Below, one piece after another: positions 46,920 through 59,478 of a stretch of DNA of 64,000 nt. The notes under the pieces were generated by a model, which was not told the origin of the DNA, did not search any database, and saw nothing but the letters and a program-made list of their open reading frames with translations. This stretch comes from Peromyscus leucopus (taxonomy: Eukaryota > Chordata > Mammalia > Rodentia > Cricetidae), in contig NC_051063.1 in the NCBI RefSeq assembly GCF_004664715.2, positions 113,570,829-113,634,828 of the forward strand, in the 5' to 3' direction. The translations under genes were made by a program, and so were the position numbers. Positions within the stretch are counted from its first letter, which is position 1. Each line of letters opens with the position of its first letter.

Positions 46920-47230
46920 AGAAGCCAGTGGCTGGCTGCTGCAATCCAGAGTCACCGTGGGGAGCGCTGGCCCAGAGAGGTGGGAGGGAGGGGCGGGGAG
47001 AGGGAGGGAGCGGCACATGCTGCTTGCCAGCCTGGTGGCTCGCCGGGAGCCACCAAGAACTCCCTGACTTCGGTGAGAGGGCCATCCCCAAAGGATGTGA
47101 CCCCGAGACCACACAGGACCCTATGACTATTGCAGCTTCAGGGTGGACAACCTCAAAGGCTGAGTTGCTGGGAAGAGGACAGCGCCCAGCAGTGAAGGGA
47201 CTGTCCTCCCCACCCCCATAGAAGAGCTGA
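46920..47230. promoter_or_regulatory. Second GC-rich block next to the Dlg2 promoter
   Basis: This block holds about ten CpGs, a GC-box (ggggcgggg, near 46990) inside a purine-rich gggagg tract, and an exact GGACAGCGCC at 47177-47186. That 10-mer equals the right half of the REST/NRSF element, but no proper left half is beside it. Frames through the block are open on both strands, which is expected from GC-rich DNA, and none resembles a known protein to me. It could be the outer part of the promoter or a separate regulatory element. Confidence 0.4.
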
Positions 47231-49673
47231 TAGGGGAAGGGGGAGGGGACAGTGGCCCGCAAAGAGATCTAGTGTAGCATTAGGTTCCAAAAGATTTTGC
47301 TAGTTAATGCCTTCTGGGTCAGCGAGTCCACTCGCTCCCTGGGTTGTAAAAGGGACCTCAGAACCAAGCCTTTATCTGATGATGACGTTTTTCTCAAATT
47401 TAAAAGGGAAGGACATTCTGCCCTCCCCCCATCTCGGTCTCTTAGAGGCTCCCAGAAGCCACTGAAGTGTCTGTGCTGTTCTAGAAGTATGAATGAGAAG
47501 ACCAATAGATGCGTTATTGTTTGGGCTGGTTTTGTTTTGTTTTTATAACTGAGTCTGTGAAAACTGCAAAAAGACTTTAAGTTAGCAAGCAGCTTACACA
47601 GCTGCAAGAGAGCTTAGTGAAGATTTTTAGAAAGTGATAAAAAAAAAAGTGTAAGGGGCAGGAAGTGGGTAAATGTAGAACTGTCTGAGTGCCACCTGGG
47701 TGCCTGGCACCATTCCTCACAGATGGCGGATAGAAAGAGCAAGAAGATGGCAGGTTTGGAGTAAGAAGGACCCGGGGCTGTGTATGAGGTTCTAAGTCAT
47801 GGAAGGTCTGAGTGCCTTGTTTGTCTATTGATATGTATCGTGACAATAGAGACAGATGGGGGAACAAGGTAAACAGCTGGCCATCTACTCCTGGGCTAAG
47901 CCTCAGCCTCAGCACAGGGCAGCAGCAGCTCTGTTCTCCTCTTCTAAACCTTATGTTGGGTCTTACAGAACAGTCTCTCTTTCTCCTGCCATACAAAGGT
48001 AGGTTCCAAGAAAACTGATGAGAGGTAGTTAAAAAAATCAGCTTCTGATGACCCCAGGAACTTCTCCAGATTTACAGGGTTACAGCAAGAACAAAAGAAC
48101 AAACAAAACCCAGAAGTTATTAGGCTAAATGGAACATCTCATAAGCCATCATTTGCCACCCCCTATTTAAAACAACTCATGTTCCTCTCAGAAGTTATTG
48201 TACACTAAACTCCATAGAATTCTTTGAATAGTAACAAAAAACACTAATTTTTCCCATCCAACATTACATTCTCATTCCTTAGGAAAGGAAGATGTCAAGA
48301 AAGACATATTTGTAATCATCCCCCAATCTCTGTAAGGGGACTCTGAGTTCTGCCTAAGACATGAAGAACATTTGCAAAGTCAGTAGGGAATCCAGTATGA
48401 ACAAAAATCCACAGGGGATTTACCAGGAGTTAAATCTGGTTCTAACTGAAGAGGGCAGCCATGACTTAGGCTTTGGTGTTCATACATATGGGGAGTGGGA
48501 CTACTGAAAAGTGTGTGTGTGTGTCACTCTTAAATATACTAAGGCATATTTTAAGAAAACACTGTATGAGACGTTTTCTGTAGTCTTAAGGTTGTGTTAA
48601 CAGATGAGATATACACTTTAGCATTTCCCCCTTTATTACCATAAATTATGTGAGTGTGTGAATGCTTCCACCTACAGAGTGTCTGTAACTGTGGCTGCAT
48701 TTTCCAAGGGAAAATAGATTCTAAAAATGTTGTACAATATAATCTCCTTATTCATTAGCCTATAATTTGGATTTCAAACACCCCAAAAGTATTGTATGCT
48801 CTATATTGTGATGATCCAATAATATCTAACAGTCTTTCCCTGATGAATTTGCCAAGTTAAGCCTGACCTCCTATTCTAGGGCAGCATTAAAGGCTGTTAC
48901 ACTCAAGTTATTTCCCATTTCATAGTTTGTGCTAGCTCAGGTTGATAAGGCCAAATGACAAAATACAAAGCAAAATATGTATTTCATGAACTGTTCCATC
49001 TTTTATGCTCTCATCAAGAAAAATTCATTTATCCACATACTTCTCTCAATAAATACATATGCATTTCTGTTTATATGTGATATTTCTAGAGACATTTGAT
49101 GAATGCCTTTTCTTAGTTCCTGTCTCTCAATAATAGCTCCAGAGAAAATTGAAGGGTTGAGAGAATGTGGGGGTCTGTGTCCATGACAATGAACTGCACC
49201 GTTACAGTCAGTAACACTATGGTTACAAAATGGAGGCACTGTCCCCTTAAGTATGTACACACTGTATTATTGATCTGAAGAGTACCAATTTGAAAATATA
49301 CTGCATGGGGGTGTTTTGGAATATTTTTAGGAGGAAATATTTTTAAGGAATGGCAGGATGTGATCTGTTCATTACAATATCAAAATAACTACCCTTATTT
49401 GGACATTTCAATGATTAGTAACATTTACAGCTCTTTCTGATAACTACCACTTTCATAGAAAGTAGATTACAAATACATTTTAGTAAACATGCTACCTAAC
49501 ATTTCCTTCAATATTGATTCCTATTTACAAAAATAATATTATCTATAAATGAGAGCACAGTCAAATACATCTAATCTTTTATTATTGTTATTTTTCGTAA
49601 TGAGAAGTTGGAATAAGGTAGGAGTCAGTGATTAGTTACTTTTTTTTTCTTTCTTTGATGACCATTTTCATAG
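47231..49673. other. Anonymous sequence upstream of the promoter
   Basis: Frames of 112 and 139 codons (47269-47607 and 47577-47996, minus) lie in the GC-balanced flank and look random. From 48000 onward the sequence is ordinary AT-rich intron. Confidence 0.35.
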
Positions 49674-49880
49674 CTATTTTATTTTATGTGCATGGGTGTT
49701 TTCTGGTATGTATTCCTGTGTATCAATTGTATCACCAGGGAGTATAGAAGAGGATGTTGGATCCCTGGAAATGGGCATGATAGAGAACTGTAAGTGGCTT
49801 TATGAATGCTGAGAGTTGAACCCCAGTCCTCTGGAGGAGCAATCAGTGTTCAAAGTCTCTGAACCATCTCTTCAGGCCCC
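49674..49880 (-). mobile_element. B3 SINE
   Basis: Reverse B3: ttttatgtgcatgggtgttttc, then ggatgttggatccctggaa, tgaatgctgagagttgaacccc and tctgaaccatctcttcaggcccc. Confidence 0.85.
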
Positions 49881-51848
49881 CAAATATAAAGGAACTTTAA
49901 GAATCTATTTCTTTGTAATCACTTGTTTTCAGCAAATGCACATTTCTATAGTGTTTTCTATTTTATAGGGACTAATGTATTTCTTGTTCTGTGCTCTGTT
50001 ATGAATTCAGAAGTGTGCTGGAGCCACATCCTACTCAGTAGGGTTGACCATGTGACCTCCTAAGTCCCCATTCAGTGACACCATTCCCAGTAGTTTGGGG
50101 TCAATTAAAAAGAACATTTTTACCCCACGCTCTGGCAAATGCTACAAATGTGGACTTCTTTCTTTAGACAAACTTTTATCAATAGAGCACTGCCCTAAAT
50201 ACTGCATGCTCATTAGCCTATTATATCATTACAATCACTCAATCTTGCCAAAGGGGAAATCTGTATCATAGAAAGAATAGCTTTGCAAACCAATTGGTAT
50301 ACTAATCAACTAAATGAAGCAACTAATCAAAATATTTTAATGACTTTCAATCACATATATTCTTTTTCCATGCTGAATGTCCTAAACAGCTTACCTCTTA
50401 CTGTGGTTCATGATGCTCCATAGAAAGAAGAGCAGCCCCTATTAGGGGCATGATGTTCTTCTCATGCAAAAAGGGAAAACCCTAGATATGGAGTCATTCC
50501 TAAAACTTCACTTCAGGCAACAATAATATCTTCCTACGTATACAATTATCAGCCAAATGATATCATAACTAATCTCACTCTGGTGAGTGGAGAAAGACCA
50601 TCCTCTTAGAGGGATGGAAGAGAACAGACTGGGGGAAATAACAGTAGCCTACAGCTTAGTCAGATAACAGGAATAGGGTTTGAAGCCAAACATTGTGACT
50701 TGAGGATCCATTCTGCTTGACATTCACCAGCTAAGACTGTGCAAATTCTCATTCATTTTCTATAATACAGATTAGTGTTTCAAAGGCTTCTTCCATGAAA
50801 TTCCAATGAAGAACATATTACCCAGTTTGTGGCAATATCACACTGAGCATGCCTGATCTTGCCGGGAAAATGTAAGAGATTCAAAAACCAAGTTTAGGGG
50901 CCAGTCAGACACACTAGAATTTGTCAGTAACTGCGTGGTTTGAGTCTTTGACTTCTCTTCTACACTGCACATAGAAGTTCACTTATTGTGCTTAAATCTT
51001 TAGTAGTAATGTTTTCATTTAACTAATAAAGCAAGTAATATAAATAAAGTATCTTTTACCATGTACTTTCCTGAAATACGTAATGCACCTCACTGTTACC
51101 AAAGAGATTACTCACTAATTAAACAAATTTGGTTAAAAATCAGAACAATAGAAAAGTATGTATGCTTGAGTGTTAATAATTGCATTTAAGGACCATAAAA
51201 ATACTTGATCAATATAGTTAAATTTCCCAAATGGCTATTTTCTGTTCTGCAACATGGTAATGATATTACAGGGTCTCTAGAAGATTTAAATGAGAAGATA
51301 TATTAGCAAATATCTTTCACCCTTACCTGGTTTATGCTACATAGAACTTAAATTCTGGTGATTTTCTTGTATTTCTTTGAACAAGTTAACAGAAAGAAAT
51401 AAACCTCCTACACTTACCAAGTAATTCCAAGTCTCCAAAGGCTCTTTTTATGTTCTTTCTATGCACTTCCAATGTCCCTCTTACCAATGAACACACCATC
51501 TCAGTCAGGATCTTGTCAGGTCTCACACAAACTAACTCTGATATCCCCCATACTGCTTTCACCCATCTGAGCTCTCAGTGTTCTCTCTGACTTTGGAGTC
51601 TATTGCTACTTCTCTGGCCCCCAGTATAGATCTCTCTGGACCAGTCGCATTTAATGAGTGGTTATCTTTTACTTGAGTTTCATGTAAAGCCTTTGCTCAA
51701 TCTTTCCTCAAATTGTCTTGCTGTAGGATGGTGCTTGAGTTAAATAGCTGAATAATAACTAATTCATTTAGGAACAAGGCAGCCATTCTGTAACTTCCAA
51801 CTGGGCTCCAGGAAAACTGGTGTAGATTTTTATCTCCTCATCCATCCT
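49881..51848. other. Anonymous intronic sequence
   Basis: AT-rich with no recognised repeat. A pyrimidine-richer segment at 51430-51650 is also unclassified. No frame longer than 60 codons. Confidence 0.35.
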
Positions 51849-52236
51849 GTTGCAGTTTCATTACTGTTGCTATGATAAAACACCTGACAAAAACAATTTT
51901 GGGAAGAAGGGGTCTCTTTACATTATAATTCTAGATTAGAGTCTATCATTGTGGGGAGGTCAAGGCAGGAACTCTAGGCTAATCACATCATATCCCAGAG
52001 CAGAGAGGGAACAAGACACATGCATGTCCAATGCTCTACTAGCTTTCTTTGCTCTTAAACAATACAGGACCCCATACTGGGGAAAATTGCCACCTACTTT
52101 TAGTGTTCCCACTTCAGTTGAAGCAATCAAAACACCAACCCCCTCAGACATGCCCGCAAACAAATTTAATCTATACAATCACTCATTGAGACTCTCCCCA
52201 GGTGATTCTGTGTTGTGTCAAGTTGACAAACTATCA
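51849..52236 (-). mobile_element. Rodent MaLR LTR (MT/ORR1 type)
   Basis: The plus strand starts with the reverse LTR 3' end (gttgctatgataaaacacctgac), passes aaggcaggaactctaggc, gcaatcaaaacaccaacc and ccccaggtgattctgtgtt, and ends gtgtcaagttgacaaactatca. It is the same family and orientation as 57729-58137. The 188-codon frame at 51949-52515 reads through this LTR and is spurious. Confidence 0.75.
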
Positions 52237-53706
52237 CCCTATCCCCAGTCTCCTACTTGTAAGGTGCAAGCCTATTACCGAAGAAAGGATCATGCACTGA
52301 GCATAATCAATTTTAGCATTTTAGGAGCAAGTTTTCTGAAAACGTCATCGTCCTCGTCTCCAATGTGGCAGCTCAGTATGTTGAGTTCCACAGTCATCAT
52401 GGTCATCACTTTGGCATTTTGCTATTCAAAGAGCAACTTCAAAATATTATCCTCTGAGGCACCGGTAAGAATATCTTTAGCAGCAAAATTCAGCTTAAAA
52501 ATAAAGAATTCTTAGGTCTTGTTGGTCGTCAATTGTTTTGTTCTAATTTTGATATTGAACAAGTAGTATCTGTGTCTTGGTTTCCAATTCTTGGTTTTGA
52601 CACTTGCTGAGTAACTTGGATTTGGTCACTTAGTCTCTTTGGTAATTTCCTCCTTCACTGAAAGAGGGGAGGAGTTCATTGCCTTACAGCATATGAGTAA
52701 TAGAATTCCTATGCAGATTACAAAAAAGATCACATGAAAAAGTACCTATTAAAAAAATCTCACCTCATATGCATTAGTGTTTAATAATATGCATTTGCTC
52801 TCTCACTCATTCTCTTATTCACTCATTCAGTACACACCAAAATTAGCCAAAAAAATCCCCAACAATTTCAAATGAACATCTACCAAATACAGCAAAATTC
52901 GTGTGAAGCAACAATTCTATTTTTATAGTGCACTTGCCCATCTGTGAAACAAAGACAAATTTTTCATTGTCAGAAGAAAAAAAAAAAACTAAATCAAGAG
53001 TTCAACTTAGAGAACAGTAATTCATGGGAAGCCTGCAACAAAAACATGGCTCATTTTAAATGGTTTCATATTGTCTCCAAGTGCTCCTCCACTGCAAATA
53101 GACTCTCCTTATCAGCTGCCTTTCATTCTAACAATAGATGCTTGGCTAGCTGTATGAACTAAATGAGGTGACTTACTTAGCACAAAGAATGCCACTCTAT
53201 CATATTGTAAACAGGGGCCCTGAGCTAATCATCCCAAATGAAATGAAATGATTATTCAGTGAAACAATTGCTCCCTTGAAGCTGTAAGGCATCAGATCTG
53301 TCTCACAATCACATACCACAAACTTAAGATATGACACAATTATCTCTTTTAATATGCTGTACACATTGTAGTTAAAGTCCAAGATGGCTCTAAATTTTAA
53401 GTATAACCTTGCCAGGTTCTCATTTCCTGTCTACTTAACGTAAGATCTTTGTGGAAAGAAAAAACAAAACCATCTTTTGTGTTCGTGTGTGGCTTACTCA
53501 TGTTATAAGAATGCAAAATTATTCTTTTATTATGATAGTCAATGTCAAGTATAATGCATTAGAAGATCCAATTATGTTTGCTAAACTTGTCAGCCTCTGA
53601 CTATAGAAAAGCCTTTGCTTGGTTGGTTCATAATGTCAACACATCATCTCCTGCTTTTGGTATGCAATTACTATTCACTCATTTATTCATTCAAAAATAT
53701 CCTCTG
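52237..53706. other. Anonymous intronic sequence
   Basis: Complex up to 52520 (including acgtcatcgtcctcgtctcc), then AT-rich. No repeat or exon is recognised. Confidence 0.35.
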
Positions 53707-54004
53707 TGTGCATGTGGCATATGTGCATGTACAGTTATGTGCACCTAGGCATGCTCATGCATAGGCCAGAGGTGAACATCAGGTGTCTTCTACCTCTCTA
53801 TGTCTCAGTTTTTGATAAAGGGTTGTTGAAGAACCTGGAGGTTGTCAATTCACCAAGGCTAACAAGACAAGACCCTGGATTATTCCTTTCTCCATTGCTA
53901 GGATGAAGGGTACCATTGGTATGACCAGAGTTTCACATGGGTATGGGGATCTGAACTTATGCACTCATTCTGACATAGCAAACACATGGTTGACTACCCA
54001 GCCC
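53707..54004 (-). mobile_element. B4-type dimeric SINE
   Basis: Reverse orientation: a tgtgcatgtggcatatgtgcatg tail, then gccagaggtgaacatcaggtgtc, a B1-like middle, tttcacatgggtatggggatctgaactta and actacccagccc at the head end. Confidence 0.7.
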
Positions 54005-54110
54005 TTTAACAAATATTTTTGAGTCAATACTATGTGCTATTTACTGTAGTAAAGTTGGAGCACAGTGGTGAGGATGTTAGTTATCAGTACAGTCCTGGTC
54101 TTGTGTAGGT
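54005..54110 (-). repeat. L2 LINE 3'-end fragment
   Basis: The phrase aacaaatatttttgagtcaatactatgtgctatttactgtag, then gagcacagtggtgaggat, is the reverse L2 end. Confidence 0.5.
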
Positions 54111-54659
54111 GACAGATCAGTGGAAAAGGCAGATTGGTAAGAGACCCTTGAAGAAAGCTACCTGGCTCTCAAGTGATAAGAACCAAGTAGAGACCCGAAG
54201 AAAGAGTGGAAATGACTTGGTAAGGAAACTCAAGTAGAAAAGACAGAGTATATATACAAATATTTGATCATCAGCAAATTTGGAATATAGAATGGACTGT
54301 GATCACAATGCAATCATGGGGATACAGGAAAGAAGAGGAAATCTTAAGTGAGTCTAGGCTAAAAGGAATGTAGATGTCAGACTATGCATTTATATTTAAT
54401 ATTTTATTCTAAAAGTCTAGAGCACCTATTAAGGAATACATTTTAAAGAAGATATATTGAAGTAAAGCCTACAATAAACTATAAACATATAGGATGCAAA
54501 GCTTGATATTTCAATACATGAACACATCCAGGAAACCATAAGCACAAACAACACTGGAGACACAGCATCACCTTCAAATGTTTGCTCAGGCCTCTTGCAT
54601 CTCAGATCCTCAACACAGATACATCTCCTATAAGAAGTTGAATACTTTAGTTATTAGAA

Positions 54660-55260
54660 TGTCAAGACATAAAAATGCCAAAATATCAGATTAATAAGGA
54701 AGGAAACTAAAATTGAGCCACAATGAGGTTGCTCCGGACAACCATAAAATGGCTAAGATTAGAGTTTGGTAGCTCCAAATGTTGAGTAGGATGGGTGACA
54801 CTCAACTCTCAAATAATGCTGATGGGACTGTCAAGTGATTTCTCAAAGCCACTTTGAGAAAACAGTTTGGCATTTCTTAGAGTTAAGTGTGAATGCACCA
54901 TATACTCAGCTATCTATTTCTAGGTGCTCATAAGAGAGGAAAGCATCTCCACTCAGACATGTACACTAATGTTCATAACAGCTCTTTTTCATAACATCCC
55001 AAACTAAAATTACTACACGTATGTCAGAAGGTAAATATATAAATTACATAACCTGAATTAGAAAAACTTTACATCATTATTCAAGTTAAAAGTGAACCCA
55101 TTGCATAAGTCCACTCACTGATACAAAAATCTAGAAAATAAAAGTTAATGCATAATGATAGGAAGAATCTTACTATTTCCTAGGCCAAAGACAAACCAAG
55201 AGATTAAAAGGGGCAAGTGTAACCACTTAAGTTTAATTATAAATTACATGACATCTTTCA
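54660..55260 (+). mobile_element. Ancient L1-like LINE fragment
   Basis: Degraded ORF2 3'-region DNA: aatgctgatgggactgtcaagtg, gagaaaacagtttggcatttctta, atgcaccatatactcagctatctatttctaggtgctc and acactaatgttcataacagctc. It could be L1M or the related HAL1. Confidence 0.65.
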
Positions 55261-55570
55261 TTATATATAAACAGTACCTCAATAATATTCACTAAAAATC
55301 TTAGGATGTTTTGGATTTGAAATCAAGGAACTAAAATAATATACTAGAGAAATTATCAAGTGCCAAGAACAGATCTTTTTATTAAGGTAATTCTCTAATT
55401 ATTTCTTTCTTTTCATTTTGTTTTTCAGGATAAGTAAAAAGCCTTATTCTGTTTGCCAAGATCACTTAAGCAGTTATTTGTTCATTTGTATCATGTTTAA
55501 GTGAGTTTTAAAAATATTTTGTATGATCAGAAAAGGATTCAGCCTAATTTTATATCCTGTGTTTGTTTAC

Positions 55571-55853
55571 ATGTTAGTGTACATGTACACTTGTGTGTGT
55601 GGGGGGGGGGGGTCAGAGGTCAATGTTGAGTGTTTTCCACTGCCACTATTCCTTGATTTTTTTTTTTCACTGAATTTTGACTCACCAATATTTTAGACTG
55701 GCTGGCCTGTAATCCCCAGAGATCTCCCTGTCTCCATTGCCTTAAAAGCACACATGAGTCCATGCTCTTGGTACATGGGTGCCGAGAATCCGAATTCATC
55801 TTCTCATTATCATGTAGCAAACATGATACTCACTGAGCCATTTCCCCAGCCCC
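55571..55853 (-). mobile_element. B4-type dimeric SINE with a G12 run in its tail
   Basis: Reverse orientation: a tgtgtgtg tail running into 12 consecutive G (55601-55612), then tcagaggtcaatgttgag, a B1-like middle (agactggctggcctgtaatcccc, agatctccctgtctcc) and gagccatttccccagcccc. Confidence 0.8.
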
Positions 55854-56319
55854 AAGGTAAGAGCAAAGTTTTAAAGCTAAAAATGCATACTGATGAAGCA
55901 GCATGAGTCTGACTGAAGAATGGATTACTTGGATAAGGGACATAGAATTCTTTCCCATATCTCACAGAAAAATAAAAACAAAAGGTAGAAGTAGTCATTT
56001 CACATAGAGCAGTACAAAACTAACGTAGTATACAAAAGTGTCTCACTTTTATAGATAATGTTGCACTTAAATAATGCTTTATTTTATCCAATAATCACAT
56101 TATTCTAAAGGCTGAATACAGCCTCCTGGAATCTTTCATAGAAACAACAGAAGTTTTGTGTGGTTCAAGCCCTAGCTAAGCTGTACAGTGTATTTTCTCT
56201 GTGACATTGATTACATTCTCAGCCTTACAATGCCAGGGTCTATTCTATATCTACCTCAAACTCAAGGAGGTGGAAGATTATGACTGCCATTGTTTCTAAT
56301 GGCATCCACTAAAGAAAAA

Positions 56320-56545
56320 AGACACTGGAAGCTAGGAGTAAAGAGCATATCTCTATCCATGTAACCCATTGACTGGGGACAAATGTGGTTTTTACTTTAG
56401 CTTCTTCATGTGTAAAATAAGAGTAAGAAAGATGTTTACCATAAAATCTTTAAGAAGCTAAATTATTTAATGTACAAAGTGCCCTAAAATACTTCTTATC
56501 ACATACTGAGTATGCTAACTGTTGTTATTATATTCTAATTATTAT
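56320..56545 (+). repeat. MIR SINE fragment
   Basis: The phrase agcttcttcatgtgtaaaataagagtaa, then gtacaaagtgccctaaaa and actgttgttattat, follows the MIR 3' half. Confidence 0.55.
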
Positions 56546-56559
56546 TATTATTATTATTT
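56538..56559. repeat. (ATT)n microsatellite
   Basis: Seven ATT units. Confidence 0.9.
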
Positions 56560-57262
56560 GCATTACCATTGTATATTAATTATGCACAAAGTTCTATTGA
56601 ATCTTTAAGAATTAATTTAAATAACGTCCCTCTGAAGATTTTGCTGCTCTTCCATTCAAACAGCATCCCACCAACAAGGTACTTTGGATTTTATGCATGT
56701 TCCTATATAAAACATAGAACAAAGTTGTGTGCTTAGGCTCTATAATACATATCATGGATTAATATTAAGCAAGATAGACAGAAATAAGACCCTACCCTCA
56801 TTAAGCCAATTTCCCAATAGAGTAGCAGACAATTAGAAAGATTTGAGACTGGTTCGGGACTATATGATTGATCAGGGGTAAATCTAAAGTACAAATCCAT
56901 CTTCATTGTTCTAAACTCCTCATTCTTCATGCTTCCATATGCTGTATTTCAGTGAATTTCATTTATTTTTGCTACCAGTTTGCATAAGTCTTTTTCCCAA
57001 CTTATGTTCAATTGATGCTCAAGAGTTATTTGTGTAATCAATCATTCAAATAAAAAAATGAGTGAGTAAAATAGAATATATATAGCTTTTAGTAACTTTT
57101 TTTCATTAGGAGAGATTTTTACTGCTGGTAAGGAAAATGTAATCTAACGTAGAATGAACAAGAAAGGCACATTTAAGTCCTCATGTAAATGGTTTCTGTT
57201 CTCAAAATCATATTCTTCATCAAATAAAATCAGATTTTTGGAGAAAATAAAGCTGATAAATC

Positions 57263-57556
57263 ATAAAGCCATAATCCTACACAAAGAACTACAGGCAATT
57301 GAGGAATGTGAGAATAGGAGGAATAGTCTTCCCCAGAGAAGAACACACCAATTGGTTATCTGACACCAAATGGTCAGCTCTGAAAAACGTATGTACAAGT
57401 CACATTATACAGAATATATGCATATAACAACAACTAATGAAAAAAGAAACTACAAATTTGAAAAATCAAGGAAAGGTATATCGGAGGTTTTGGAGGGGGA
57501 GAAAGGGAAGGAGAAATGATGTAACTATATTATCATCTCAAAAATAAAATAAATAC
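57263..57556 (+). mobile_element. L1 3' end
   Basis: Rodent L1 3' UTR: caaagaactacaggcaattgagg, aggaatagtcttccccagagaag, acaccaattggttatctg, ccaaatggtcagctctgaaaa, tttggagggggag and atcatctcaaaaataaaat. Confidence 0.88.
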
Positions 57557-57728
57557 TTCTTAAAGTAAGTTGTTTTAAAGCATAGACATCAATGTCAAGT
57601 GAGATTGGGCTATCAGGAATCAATACTCAAATAATTATAGCAGCTAAGGCTGTAATAGGTGTGACCCATGTTATTGATAATTAGCAATCTCTAAGGCAAG
57701 CCGGATTTCATTTTTAATAAAAAGCTAT

Positions 57729-58137
57729 TGTCCTACCTTCATTTCTGTTGCTGTGATAAAATACCCTGACACAAAGAAACTTAGAGAAGAAAGGATTTAT
57801 TGGGCTCACAGTTCCAAGTTGTAGTCCATCATTGCAGGGAAGTTAAGGCAGGAACTTGAGGCAGCTGGTCACATCCACAGGCAAGAGCTGAGAATCACTG
57901 AATGCATGCTGACTTGTGTTCAGCAACTTCTCTTTTAAGACCAAGACACAACCCCAGGGAGCAGTGCTGTTCACAATAGGCATTGCTTCCCACCTCAATT
58001 AACATAATCAAGTGGATTCCCCATACACTCAGCAATGCCCAACACAGGCCAACCTGATCTAGACAGTCCTTCATTAATGTGGTCTTTGTAGGTGATTCTA
58101 GAATGGGTTGAGTTGACAGTTAAGATCAATTATCACA
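57729..58137 (-). mobile_element. Rodent MaLR LTR (MT/ORR1 type)
   Basis: A reverse LTR with good preservation: tgtcctaccttcatttctgttgctgtgataaaatacc, aaggatttattgggctcacag, aaggcaggaacttgaggcag, ggtgattctagaatgggttgag and a terminal ttatcaca. The family's sense-strand polyadenylation region (aataaa, here tttatt near 57798) is at the expected end. Confidence 0.8.
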
Positions 58138-59294
58138 AAGAGATTTTTACTATATTTTTATTTAGTAATTTATCTTCTCAAAAGCTTTGGGACAATAAAT
58201 TCATATCATCTCTTTGTCACTACTCTTAGAGATCAGGAAGTTCTATATTGATTGGTACCTCTGAGGCATCTTGAAGAGACTGCTTGATCTGCCCACTATT
58301 TAGTAAGAATGATCGAAAATTGGTTGTTTCTATTTACTTATATTCTGTTTTCTTATATTCTTTCTGGTTTGTCCCACCTATTCCTTTCATGATGATTAAT
58401 TTTAAGTAAGGCATTGATATTGTAAGAAGAGAGGAGGCAGTTAGTGTATAATTAGCATGGGGAACCAAAGAGATTGTCATTAATTAGCCTGAGTAGGACA
58501 AGAGAGATGTTTAGTGACATGATATTACATTGAGGTCTTAGGGAAAAGAAGGAACTTGGTATCTGGATAAGTCAGAATTAACTTCATCTAGAGAATAGCT
58601 TCATGTGCTTATCAAAAGAAGACATTTCATAAGTTGAATCACAGGTTGTTGATGTGAAGTTATTGCATAAAAAGTTAGATGGGTGGATTTTATTGAGGTG
58701 TAAAAGTGTAGATGTTTTATTTTTGTCAGTATATAGAAAACTACAAATAACAAAACAACAATAAGCATAGATGAAATGATCATCAATGAACTGTTAATTT
58801 TGAAAACAAATCAAATCACTGAAATCTGAATTAGACAATATGTAATTTCTACCTATAGAAATAGCTAAGATTGGGCAACCCTTTTAACTCTAGCACAATG
58901 CACTTGAGGTGCAGCTGGGATTGGAAAATATAGGTCTTGTGACACCTTTTTGAATGTTCTTTCTCGTGTGCCATGCTGTGACAAATTTCAATATGAAAGA
59001 AATTCTGTAAATTTAACTGAAAAAAAAATGTTTTCTGCAAACTCCTCCTGTATGAATACAGTTTTTCAGGAAGAACTTTTCACTTAGTCCGGCTGAACTA
59101 ATTACAGAATTTATAGTACTGTGTCCAAGAAAAAAAAGTAGCAGTAGCAGTTTTCTATTTAAAAAAAAAAAAACTAAACATTTTAAAACCAAAATACTAA
59201 ACCAAATGAGATTTGAAGAAGCAAAGTCAAGTTCCCACCTGAGCTAATGTTGCCATGTTCTTTCCAACTAAGACAAGAACAACATAAAGTTTTT
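58138..59294. other. Anonymous intronic sequence
   Basis: AT-rich with A-runs near 59160. Minus-strand frames at 58601-58786 and 58849-59040 lack any recognisable motif. Confidence 0.35.
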
Positions 59295-59310
59295 GAAAAA
59301 GCACTCTTTT

Positions 59311-59462
59311 TTTTTTTTTTCCGAGACAGGGTTTCTCTTGTGTAGCTTTGGGCCTTTCCTGGAACTCACTTGGTAGCCTAGACTGGCCTCGAACTCACAG
59401 AGATCCGCCTGCCTCTGCCTCCCGAGTGCTGGGATTAAAGGTGTGTGCCACCACCGCCCGGC
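59311..59462 (-). mobile_element. Young B1 SINE with intact target-site duplication
   Basis: Reverse B1: T-tail, ttccgagacagggtttctc, cctagactggcctcgaac, tgcctcccgagtgctgggatt and ccaccaccgcccggc. It retains several CpGs and is flanked by a perfect 16-bp duplication, gaaaaagcactctttt, at 59295-59310 and 59463-59478. Its left half carries ggcctttcctggaactcac, a different B1 subfamily from the copies with the gacaggcacc motif. Confidence 0.96.
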
Positions 59463-59478
59463 GAAAAAGCACTCTTTT

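Noticed and set aside
46867..47262. 131-codon minus frame and overlapping plus frames
   Set aside because: Several frames are open at once on both strands because the DNA is GC-rich, so openness is not evidence. No similarity recognised.
47577..47996. 139-codon minus-strand frame near the CpG island
   Set aside because: Low-complexity Ser/Leu/Pro-rich translation from GC-balanced DNA, with no recognisable motif and another frame open on the opposite strand.
51949..52515. 188-codon plus-strand frame, the longest in the window
   Set aside because: Most of it is a MaLR LTR read in a chance frame. It has no domain, no splice context and no codon pattern of a gene.
59295..59478. B1 and its long direct repeat as a possible exonised Alu-like cassette
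   Set aside because: No supporting splice acceptor and donor pair with an open frame was apparent.
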